Source of the DNA: Siderastrea siderea
Lineage: Eukaryota; Cnidaria; Anthozoa; Scleractinia; Rhizangiidae
Assembly: GCA_964030785.1 (NCBI GenBank)
Contig: OZ034979.1
Coordinates: 41,857,484 to 41,921,483, forward strand
Length of the DNA: 64,000 nucleotides
Reading direction: 5' to 3'
A program made the position numbers and the translations under genes. This document shows positions 11,496-22,500 of the stretch, one piece after another. A model generated the notes under the pieces. The model did no database searches. It was not told the origin of the DNA and worked only from the letters and a program-made list of their open reading frames with translations. How positions within the stretch are numbered: position 1 is the stretch's first letter; each line of letters starts with the position of its first letter.

Positions 11496-13272
11496 GCCTT
11501 CCAAGGGGGGTAGCCTTGTCGCTTTGTCGCGTCTTTCTCAGGAACGATGTCGCTGAACCAGCGGTTGTAAATGTCGCTGTCGTTTTTGTAGCACGTGCAA
11601 ATGTCGCTGTCACTTTATAAATTCTCTAAAATAACGGAATTGCTGGTTGTGTCATAGTCACTGCCCTCCTTTACCATTTAAATGAGTCAGTTGCTTTGTA
11701 GATTTGTAGTTTTTGGCACATCTTAGCAGATCGTCAAGAAGAGCATCAAAACATGCATTTATTGTCTTCAACATCACGTGATCGTGAAGAGGAACCGTTC
11801 ATGTTAAATTATTGGCCACCGGTTCCTTCTGTTTACCCCAAGATGACACAATTTAAGATTATAGGTACCAGTTAAGTAAAGGTCAGTAAAACATTTGCCT
11901 CACCGTGAGGCCTGAAGTGACTTGGCATGTAGATCGCCAATATTCTTAACGGTCTTCTTCAACAGGCGATGCGATCTGGAAGAGTGCTTGGCGAGAAGAA
12001 AACTTGAACTTGAAGTGAAATCATTATGTAAATCAATCTGAAATCATTTTGTAAATCACTTTACGGTGACGTTCGCACCCCAAAACAAGATTATTACTAT
12101 TAAAGTATTTTTTAATGGAAACCGAACACGCCTCCATATCTTAACCCTTTGGAGTAAGAAACACTCAAGATCTTTGTCTTTTGTGACTCTCAAAAGAAAA
12201 TCAATTTACAAATCCGATCTTTCGGGACCACGAATATTCTTCTAACACTTAGAAACAGTGACACGAGCCCCTGCAGTGCATAGAGACGATGCGTTTGAAA
12301 GGAAGAGTTCGCCAAGAGATAAACCCCCGCCGGAGGCTAGAGTATCTAGGGGGTCCCCGGGAATGCGATTTTCAGCATTCTGAGGGGCAAGTCAAAGTGG
12401 TTTAATTGCTGTACATTCAAGTCGATTTTTTGCTTCAAAAAGAACAACAATGCTTATAACGTATAGATACTGGCGGAGATCCTGAAAATCGGTCAATTTG
12501 TTGCTGCGAGCGACTTAGGTACATAAGTGACAGACCGTAAATGGAGCTTCACATTTAACAGATAAACAGAAAAAAAAATCTGATCGTCAGTCTCAGGGGC
12601 ACCCAACGGTTCGTTTCGGGGAATATCTGTTCGGAAGGCCTGGAATGGCCTGAGATATTCGGATTTAATTGCAGTGAAAGCTAGAGATTTCTTCCGGCGA
12701 AACTTCACGTCGGACTTTCGTAACAAGAGGACTTATTCATTCCTATTGTTTTTTGTCATTTAGAGTGCCATCAGCAGCTCGGACATTCGGCAGATAGGAT
12801 TCTGTTTCCTAAAATTCTGCAGCGTAAATTTTCAGCTAAAAAATCCGAACAGATCAATCGGTATTAGCTTACACAAATATGCCTTTAAAAAGCTCTGTAA
12901 CAATCTAAGAAAACAGAAGATGACATTTTTAAAAAGTATGTCGCTTAAATGTTCTCGTTGGGTGCCCTTGTCAGTCTGGATACAACACACCAAAGGTCAC
13001 CTATTTACGGAACCCTCGAAGTCATGCCAGCGATTAAAGTGGTCAACAGTCATAATTTTGACTGGCTGCTCTGAAGTACCAATCAAATAGACTCTAATTA
13101 TTATCTTTTTTTGGTCAAATACATAATTTCCTGACGTCGCTATCTATCTATGGTGCTTATTGTGTCGCTGTCGTATTTTGCCGGTTCGGTTGAGTCGCTT
13201 GTCGGTGTTTAGAAAGTCCCATGTCGCCAGTTTTCAGGGCCGTGTCGCTTGTCGCTTTTACCCCTTGGAACG
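11496..13272. mobile_element. ~1.78-kb non-autonomous element with TTCCAAGGGG ends and TGTCGCT motifs
   Basis: The ends TTCCAAGGGGGG... and ...CCCCTTGGAA are inverted. Both sub-terminal regions are rich in repeated TGTCGCT/GTCGCTT motifs (11517-11615 and 13158-13255), a common arrangement of transposase-binding repeats. It interrupts a Penelope-like remnant and is itself interrupted by the hAT-like MITE at 12594. No transposase was seen. Confidence 0.6.
12594..12970. mobile_element. 377-bp copy of the CAGGGGCACCCAACG MITE, inverted relative to 6380
   Basis: Begins CAGGGGCACCCAACGGTTCG and ends TTGGGTGCCCTTG (one mismatch in the terminal repeat). It is flanked by TCAGTCT on both sides. Its interior is the diverged reverse complement of 6380-6797. 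Confidence 0.85.
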
Positions 13273-13620
13273 CCTCATAAAAATGCAAAAAACATCTCAT
13301 AAAAGAGCAATAAGAAGCCTTAGCACGAATTAAGTCACATGGTACATTAACCGTGGGTTTGAGCTCGTCGATAAAAATATTTCAAAATAAGACAATCAAA
13401 CTTGTTTTTACACTTTTTTTTAAACGTTAAAGTTCTTGTTGAGATCCTTTGGAACCAAACCATGGCTGTTGCGAAAATGTTTGCCGATTGACGAGGAGGG
13501 ATATTTATGTTCCTCAACGTGTTGATGCAAATGGCGACATGTGAAACCAACATAGCCTGCATCCCACAGGTCGTCCTCGAGGTCTACTCGTCTGACGAAC
13601 GAACGTTCGTGACGTCAACG

Positions 13621-15450
13621 TTCTCGATGCTTAAGGTCTCTATTGACCATTCTATCTAATTAAGCTTACGTCGTAAGTTCGAAACCTCAAAGCATTAGTC
13701 ATAACCAAATAGCCCTGAAAATGTTTTGTTTTTGGTCTGCTTGCGTTTGAATATGCCGTCTTTCTGATGCTCGTCTCATCAGACATTTTAAGATGCGTTT
13801 TTTTCATGTTTGAAATATAAGCTGTCACAACATTCCATAGGTCTCACAAATTATCATTAAATTACCACAAAAAGTTTCCTTAGACTTCCTTAGGTGTTCG
13901 GGCAATTTATTCAAAATCGAACAGTTTAAATTGTTTGAGATTTCTTCATTTGGTGTGCTACACTGCGTAGATTATAGTGCATTTATTCGCTTGTCGCGGG
14001 TAGCCCCAAAATCGAAAGATATTTACGACAAACTGTTTTCTGCTATATTTGTTTAACGTTGCTATGGAAACGCTGATTAACATAAAAAGAGCATCATCCA
14101 AAATATTCATCAAGCCTAACATCTTGAATGAAATTCAGATTCTTTGAGCTAAAGTAAGATTATGTATAAGCGCATTCAAAAACGGAAGTGTGACCCTAAA
14201 ACATGGAGCCATATTAAAACATCAGCTAATTCGTCAAGGCACCCAGTTCTCGGAGACGAAATGCTTTGGCCTATTTCGATTTGTATTCTCGCCTCAGGTT
14301 TAAAAAACAAGGTATACCTCCATGAATTATTTTCTACTTTCCCCGAGCGTGCGTTTTGCGTTCCCTGCTTCGGATCGCGTAATTTTTGTTTTCTTCAACA
14401 GTTACTACGCTTTGTTGCCCAGTCTTTCTGTTTAGGGGCGTTCACTTATAGAACGAACGATATTTATGCAAGGTTTCTCTCTTACGTGCTACCTTTTTTT
14501 TGTCATTCTGTTTGGCGTGTGGGCATACGCTTAAAGAAAGAAGGCTTGATGATGCTTGTCGCGTGGTTTGCTTGTTAAACATACACACTGGCTAAGGGGT
14601 AAATTGCACTTTGTGTAAAGCACATATTTTGTATTTGTTTGTTTCTGCTACCAAATCGTGCTAGGCTGCTTGCTTCACATTCTAAACACTGGCTACAGCG
14701 TATATATCACTTCGTCTACAGGGTGTAAGATGTTGGTCTCGCTCGTAAAGAACGAGGTACAGTCATACTTGTACTGGTTCTTTTGTTTCGGCTGCTGGAA
14801 CGCATTCGTACGGGTCGTACGAACCAACAATCTTTTAGTAGGCACGGGAGGCAAGCATGCAGAAAATTTATGTGTCCTTAATGAGACGCATTTTTCGGAT
14901 CGAAAACTGTTTCTTTTGGGGTCGAAAAAAGTATTCTCCATTCGTACGATTAGTATGAATCGACAACCTTTCAGTAGCGGAGCCTTGAGCCGGGTAATTT
15001 GTACCCACTTCATAAGAGGCAATTTTCGGGTTGACAACTACACTTCACAGGTCGTTCCATTTTGTCGATCTGCATGGATCGTACTTTGATTTTTCGGCTC
15101 GTTTCAGGTTGACAGTACTGGACATGGGTACGATGCAGGGAAAGCCTTCGGTAAACCGCATGGCCGAGGCCCCCTCTGTCTCCTGGGAAGATCTTTAAGT
15201 TTGGAAATTGGAACGTTAGGTCACTTTACGATACAGGCAAGCCGCGCAGGTACCTTTCGAGATGAGAGCAGAGATTTAGTCACACTCCAGTGGAGGAAGC
15301 TATTCGGAGAAAGAAATGGAGATAGTTTGGGGGAAGACTTCTCATAGCATAAGCAGGCAAGCTTTTTCCTGGTATCCCCAGGGGGTTATAAGAGAGAAAC
15401 ACTTGGAAACGTTCACCTGAAGGCAGAGATCACGTCCTTAGGCAAACGAA
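13621..15450. other. Gene-free intergenic DNA
   Basis: The longest open frames (14162-14578 and 14658-15089, plus strand) encode about 140 residues of no recognisable family, with no splice context and rich in Cys and Phe, as translated AT-rich DNA often is. I do not call genes here. Confidence 0.5.
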
Positions 15451-15453
15451 AAA

Positions 15454-16170
15454 GACTGTTAATGACCCACGCTCCTGAGAAGAAGTGAGGGTTGAACATA
15501 CATTCATTTTCATTAGGAAATCAAAAGAATCATTTATCCGAAGTTGCTTTCTCGCTTTTTTAAGACGCTGATGAAATATTAAGAAGTTAGTGAACGTGAA
15601 TTGTCCAATGCCAGACTTTTACTTGACGTGCGTAGCAGTAAATGACATTCCTTTTCTATTTGCTTAACAGGTCATAATTTTTCTCAGTGTTGCACAAGAG
15701 AGACTGTTGATGGCCCATGCTCCTGAGAAGGAGTGAAGGGTGAACATAGATTCATTTTCAGTGAGCAAATCAAAAGAACAATTAATCTGAATTTATTTCA
15801 TCGCTTATTTTCCGACACAGATAATATATTAAGAAGTTATTGAATGTGAAATGTGCAATGCCAGATTTTTACATGACGTGTGTAGGAGAAAATGACGTTG
15901 TTTTGATTTGCTTAACCTCTCACAATTATTCTCATTTGCGCAGGAGATATTGTTAATGACCCATGCTCCTAGAAGGGAATGAGGTGCGAAGATAGATTCA
16001 TTTTCAGTAGCAAATAACAAAATGATTTGTCCGGACTTGTTTCACCGCCTTATTTTTCGACACTCATAAAATATTAAGAAGTTACTGATTGTGAAATATC
16101 TAATACCAGGGTCTTACTTGACATGCTTAGCAGAAAATAACGTTCATAATTTTCTTAGTTGGCAAAAGAG
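15454..16170. repeat. Tandem repeat, about 2.9 copies of a ~248-bp unit
   Basis: Units begin at about 15454, 15702 and 15946 with variants of GACTGTTAATGACCCACGCT. Each contains in order CATTCATTTTCA, ATATTAAGAAGTTA, a TGCCAGA-TTTTTACTTGACG block and a TTGCTTAAC block. Copies are diverged, so the array is old or relaxed. No coding capacity is conserved among the copies. Confidence 0.85.
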
Positions 16171-18222
16171 ATTTAATTTCTTCTTTCTTTTGTTCATTTG
16201 TCTTGATTTGTTTGTTTGTTGTTATCTTGGTTTCCACTTTGTCATTTTGCAGTTTATAATTGTCCTGTGTAATTGTAAAGAGCATGTAATTCCACATTCA
16301 AACCTGCCCTTTGTGGTTGATTTATTCGACCTCTACCATCAACTAGGTCAGCTGCTTCAATTGTTTTGTGTGTCGTCCGTGTGAATGTGGAACCTGTCAA
16401 TTCACGTGGTAACCATACAAGTTTATGTAATATTCACAGCTAAGTTAAAAAGAATGTTCCTTTGAAATCTGTTTAAAATCACCTTTCTCGAGTCCAGAGA
16501 AATCAGAGTCCAGAGAAGAAACGAGATTTGGTTTTTTAAAACTGACCAAGGTAAGAGGCTTCGCATCTAATTTAGCCAGCAAATTTATACCCTTAATAGA
16601 AACTACTTTTATTCAATGTGTTCTTAGTGCGTTATTTTTTGACAGTAAGTTATTTTTAGACAATGATGTAAAAATTCCACACATACACTGTACACAGTTA
16701 TACCTTTGTTTATACGGAGAAGAAAATATCTTTCATTCTTTAATTTAAGAAAAAAAAAACATTTTTTTTTTCATTTTCCTTAAAATGAACAAGGCGTTCA
16801 TGTTCTATCACAAATCCTTGTACTGGTTGGTTCCGTCGCTGATAGACCCAGATCGTGCGCCCCTTGCCTTTCAAACGGAAAATTATTCTTTATTCTTGGC
16901 TTTAAAATAGCTAAATTGTATCGAAGGTGTTTGAGTGTAATCCTTGACGTCCTGTATGACTGTGGGCTCATAGGAAACTTGGGCTCTTAGTTTAATTCCT
17001 GCCGAACACCATTGAGACAGTACTCTAATCTTTTGTTAAGGCTGCTCATTCAGAGACAGCAATACGATTTCTGGACGCATACCATCTCTGGGACTGTTAG
17101 TGCTCATTTACTACTGAAAAGCATAAAACATAGGAACTGCTAAAATGGAAAAAAAATTTTTTTCGGTGGTAAACATTTTCACCAGGGCGATGAACAGTTT
17201 AGTGATGACTCGTGCGGCAAACGGTTGATCATCGAAAGTTAAAAGGCGCGTCCAAGAAATGGGGTAAAACAGCGTCGTTACCGATCGAAAATTGGTGTAT
17301 TTTCACGTAAATCTGAACGAAAATTATGATTCACTGCACACTCCGCTCGCCAGCAAGAATTCTATTTAATTTGCAGCTTATAATAGCGTTCACCGATTGC
17401 TATATATAACTTGAATTTAAACTCGACATTGTAGTGGCATATCTTCGCATCACTGTTTTTTTTTTACCGTTATGGTTTACAAGAGTTGCACTAACTCTTG
17501 TTCCTTTGGTGTTCATCAACTGCGAATATCCGAGTTAGTGATCAATTAGTGTTACTGTCCGGAGACTCAAACCATGAGCGGTTTGAGCTTTTCTTGACTT
17601 TTTTTTTCTAAAGCTTCCTAATCAGCAACCTTCCTGAAAAAAATGAAAGCTACTTCTTTTCACGCTAGCCAGTCAGAAACCAGGTGTCAATTCCATGGCG
17701 TTCAAAATTTATTTTGCCTTGTAAATGCGGTCGGCGATCAGGAGTTTTTAGTCGCCTTGAATCAAAATTAGCTTAAACGCCAACGAATTTCACTGATAAG
17801 CACGGTCTTATCCCTGACACATTTTCCTTGCATAAGCAGTTAATTTGCGGTGTGAAAAAAGTAGTAAGTGTTAAGTCGGTGATCAACAAGTAGTTATCAC
17901 AGTTAACCCTGCTAGGAGGGCTCTCTCGTTCTTTATTGTAAGATTATTTTTATCTATATCTAACGAATATTTCAGTAGATATTTGCAAGAACATACGGAT
18001 CAGTATTAAGTACATAAACGAAATTTAAACTAATTTACCACCATTCCGAGATCGAGATCAGGTGTTTTCTTCAGTAACAAAGCTTACCGTCTGTGCTCGG
18101 ATGTTGTGGAATAAATTTAATCATTGCTACCAGGAATTCAGCAGCGTTTTTACTTTTAGAAAAATGCAATAAAGAAACGTATTTGTGACTTGACGTGACG
18201 TGTTTTACTTGACACTCTTTGA
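16171..18222. other. Gene-free AT-rich intergenic DNA
   Basis: No conserved protein, RNA gene or clear transposon end was recognised in this 2-kb stretch. The 97-residue open frame at 16091-16384 is hydrophobic and T-rich and looks like chance. Confidence 0.5.
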
Positions 18223-18223
18223 C

Positions 18224-19160
18224 CAGGGGCGGACGGAGGATTTTGGGATAGAGGGGGCCGAGATATACAGTATAGTAGCAATATGGGCGCAATAGCGCTC
18301 ATCCGGAGCGCCAACGGCGCGACTTTCTTGGGGAGTCCGGGGGAATACCCCCCCCCCCGGGAAAATTTTAGAAATTGAAGTTCTCTGAGATGCAATCTAG
18401 TGCATTCTGGACGCTTAAATTTAGCAAATGCCTGGATTCCACATTGAACCAGAAGTAATTAACACTTTATGATGCTAGCAGGATCCGTAGCAATTGCGGC
18501 GCGAGCACAACCTCCCGACAAAGGCGGCAACATTTTTTCCCTGAAAAAGTGACAAATCTAGTTTCTTTGAGACGGATATTTACTGCATGTATTCTGGGAG
18601 CATTGGTCATTTGCGACTAAAAATGCAGGCTTTGGACACAGATTCTAAGAGGATTTATCAAAAAATTTGAACAAACGAAATGTATCCCACATGTCCGAAG
18701 GACATAACTTTAAGAACAATCTTAAGAACAGGCATTGCAGGGGTTGAAGAACAATCATAAGAACATTCATGATTGCAGGGGAATGATAGTCGTCAATAAT
18801 TGCATCATAATCCAGAGCTATGTCCCTGTGTATAAAGAGAAGCAACAGTGCGTTGAGGCGGTCTTCTCTCATGGTGGTTCTAAAACCACTCTTTACTAAG
18901 CGCAGTGAGGATTTGCTACGTTCCAAGTTACCCTTGTTACAGGGGCGACGCCTGTCATCTTTAAGTTTGTCGGTTTGAATTTGTTTTAAAGGCAGTTGAT
19001 TCGAACAACGTTCGATAAATTTTCTTATTGATTATTCTTATTAAAAAAAATATATCTAAACTAACGAAGCACGAAGTACCACCCGAAAGACGTTGTTTAC
19101 AAAAGAAAAAATTCTCGGACTAAAGGGGGGGCCGCGGCCCCCTCGGCCCACCGACAGTTA
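18224..19160 (-). mobile_element. hAT transposon remnant with C-terminal transposase fragment
   Basis: The minus strand at about 18926-18780 reads ERSKSSLRLVKSGFRTTMRE and then DRLNALLLLFIHRDIALDYD, which matches the hAT C-terminal dimerisation region (ERSFS...K..LRSTM...RL..L.LL.IH). The left boundary CAGGGGCGGACGGAGG (18224) and the right GGGGGGGCCGCGGCCCCCTCGGCCC (19122-19146) are GC-rich ends of the kind seen on hAT-like elements. The rest of the transposase is lost. It lies upstream of the MACPF gene. Confidence 0.65.
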
Positions 19161-19565
19161 ACTTGGCTGCACGTGACGTTGTTTACAGGTTTACAATGGG
19201 AAGAAAAACGTCGTCCGAGATGATTTTAGCCATGCTATATTGCTCGAGAAATCAGTACACCAGTACTTTCTAGTGTAAACGGCAAGTTAAGTCTACAATG
19301 TTCGAATAAAAGTGTTTTAATAATCGCTGCGTCTGTTGAGGGCTTTGAAGATGAGTTTAATTTTAATGACAAAAAGATTTTGTCGTATACATGTACATGT
19401 ACTGTCAAAGCTTCTTAATTTAGCCACCAGTGGCCGGGCCAACCCGATTGTCAAGACGAGTAACGGACCATAAAACAGGTGACATGCTTTTGTATATTGG
19501 TATACTACGAATTATTATTTTTTGGTTGTTCTTTGTAGCATTTCCTCCAGGGAGAGACCGGAGCA

Positions 19566-22500
19566 ATGTCGACGCTTTGGAGAGTTACTATCGTGTTAAT
19601 ATTTTTCTCTCTGTTTACAGGTAAGCCAAATGATTTTATCGTAGAGGTAGAGCCAACATCTTGGTACTGTGACCCACCTTACTGAGTGTGCCATTTTTCA
19701 CAGGTTTCCCAATAAGATCAAAGAGAGAGTCGAAATCTCGAATTTCCCTCGAACACCTCTCACTAGTAAACCACACTTACTTCAAACTCACTTCTTAGAA
19801 ATCGAGAACAGTTACGTTAGGCTTCAACTGAAAATCGATTAAGGTTTATTGTTGTTTTTCCGTTTTGATCTTCTTCTTTCAAAATACCCGTACTGGACTA
19901 TGCCTTTTACATGTAATATTCGACTTCACTCGTACATATTGCAGTCGGTATCTGATGTGTTCACTAGCTGAGTCTCAATCCTGACTTTTGAAGGTTCCAG
20001 CCGAGCTAAAAACATCAAACAAAGTGAAGAAAATGGTGACGATGCATCTGGCGTCCAACCGGTTCATGAACGTGATCCTTCAACCAGGAAGCTAAATAAC
20101 AGAGACGATGAACAAGTGACAAAACCAATTAGCGGTGAAGATGACACTGGAGCTAATAAAGGTAACATATCCTGAGAGAAATTTTACAAAACGTGGTTAC
20201 GAGATCAGCATTTAGGGATTTTTTGTGTCATTTCGGGCGGTCCTTTGAATATATTTTGACTTCATTTCGCATCCTCAACCAAAGAGCTTCCGTTAGACAC
20301 AGACAGACATAGACATACTTTATTTGTTCACGCAGGTTAAAGGAAGGCAGCCAGAGGCTGATGTGGACCTGCGATTACAATTCCTTACGTTGTGTGTTAA
20401 GAGGGTGTTTTAAAACATATAACTTCATTACACTTAAAACACGAAAACGACAGATGTTTGTGTCAATTTTCTTTCGCCAGCACTTCACCGAGTTTGTCAC
20501 CAAAGTTTCAATTTAGACTAAATTTCCCGCAACAGCTTGCTACAGCTTCAATGAGACAATATTTTCAATTCCTATTGGTCCAGTTCCTTACCCAGATTGT
20601 AGGATTTTAGTGCCATAATTTAAGAAAATTAACTCATTCAGAGTGACCGTGTGTTAAAATGACAGAACAACAGAGTGAAGAGAAGGAAGAGCAAGGTAAA
20701 AAGCGTGCATTTCCAGCTGTAGCTATGGCGCTTATGAAGAATCCAAAAGTACAAGAAGCTGTCATCGAGAAAGGAATCGAAGTGGCGGGAAAATTAGTAG
20801 ACAAACAGCTAAAGATTATTGATGAGGCCCAAGAAAAGGCAGAACAGTTCTTGAAAAAAGAGGTAACGTGTGTTCATTGTTTACTAAAGCTGCTGGCATT
20901 AACGCTTAATTGTAAATATTTAACGTATAGAGTTAGTCCATCTACTCTTTCTTTGATCGACATACACCTGTTCACTTTTAGCATTAACAAGGGCATCGTT
21001 CTTATAATATTCAGCTCTCTCATGTTTATTTACTGGCCTCCAGAACCTATCGATTGTTTCATACCCTTGTTTGTATTTATGCTTGTACAGATCAAGCTAG
21101 ACATAGTACCAGACAAATCCTGGATAACCGACAGCCTGTATGTACCTCCGGGATACCACTTCCAATCGTCAATTACTGATGAAGAACCTCAGTCGAGTAA
21201 GGAATCCCCTGAAGTACCGTACGTATACCCAGCCGGCATCGGGAGCGTAATGATGAATGGTTGTTACGGGAAAAATTACAGTGACACTGATCCTTGTTAT
21301 AACTCAAGAGCGAAGTCGACTGTATGTTGGGTGAGTGCTATCTGAAGAAACTTAGAGAAAAGTCATGATTCGAGGTGAAGATAACTATGGGCGTTGGCCC
21401 ATAGAGGTTTGTACAAAAATTATCAAACTAACCATGCTCTAAATACAAGAAACAATCAATCATCTGTCCAGCTGCCAAGGATGAAACTGGAGATTGGCCG
21501 TCAAAGCTTTTATTTTTTAGCTGCACTATGTTTAACTCTTTACCACTAGACATTAGAAAACAAAATTCTAGATTTTTATTCAGGACTAACAGTTTAACGA
21601 ACATTTTATGCGTTGAAGAATTTTTTATCCCCATTTATTTTATTAAATTTTTAAATTACATTTTAGTCCTTAGATTAGACTTAAGGTTCTTTTCTTTAGA
21701 TTTTAGATTTTAAATATTTTTTTTTTAGGCTTTTAAGTTACAGGACCCCAGCTTAAACAAATTCATTGAAATCACAACTGACCAGAATTTGTTAGAACAA
21801 AATCTAACAGTCAGAACAAACTGGCACGAAACTGCCTACAGTTATGTGTTTATCTCCTCAGAACCAAATTGATGGAGCAGCCTTCCTGGGTGTGGGGTTT
21901 GACGGACGAGGGAAGTACAGTCCTGAATCGAGAAAAATGAGTATCGTACAAAGAAACTGCAAGAATAAAGCAACGTGAGAAAACGTTTTTCTAACTCTCC
22001 TACGTGAGGGTATTTTAATTATTGTTTGGCTCTAAGAGGCTAGGTCAGGCTGTTTAAAGCTATTCTGTTACATACAAGTGGTATTAAATTAGAATGAAAT
22101 TTCTATCATACGGATTGAAACTACAGAGAAGCGCACAACAAACATTTCAAAGCCAAACTGCCACGAGCCGAGGGCTGGTTGGTCTAAATTGTACGACGGT
22201 GTGGAGAATATCCGGTTCCTTGGTTTTCGCTTTCATTTGAAATGCCGTTTACCGTTCTAATTGGATAGATTGGGAGCAGAAGTTCCACTCATGGTTATCA
22301 TAAAATGTAGTTCTTTCCCGAGGGTTGTTACAATTAAAGCATTATTACCAATCTGATGTTCTAACACACGGGTAAATTCTTTTGCAGTTATGACGATTTT
22401 GATGTCCCTGACACAATGAATGTACATGGAATCTACGACACATCGGCGGCAATGTTCACTTTTGAAAGACGAGAAGAGTACACTTCTTTTCTTCAGGAAG

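Larger units (their letters stand above)
11370..13620 (-). mobile_element. Penelope-like element remnant with GIY-YIG endonuclease fragment, split by a later insertion
   Basis: On the minus strand at about 13430-13600 the translation reads DAGYVGFTCRHLHQHVEEHK and continues SSIGKHFRNSHGL. This matches the GIY-YIG endonuclease domain at the C-terminus of Penelope-like retroelements. Downstream frames are broken by stops and A-runs. The other part (11370-11495) carries the phrase GACGTTTCGACCGCACTTTGGTCA, shown here as part of a terminal region. The two parts are separated by an element at about 11496-13272. Decayed and not functional. Confidence 0.65.

Noticed and set aside
14162..15089. Two open frames of 138 and 143 residues on the plus strand
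   Set aside because: No recognisable motif, no signal or domain pattern, composition rich in Phe and Cys as in translated AT-rich DNA, and no splice context.
20659..21345. A 228-residue single-exon gene
   Set aside because: The frame runs through a spliceable intron and off the end of exon 4; flanking exons in phase show it is part of the MACPF gene.
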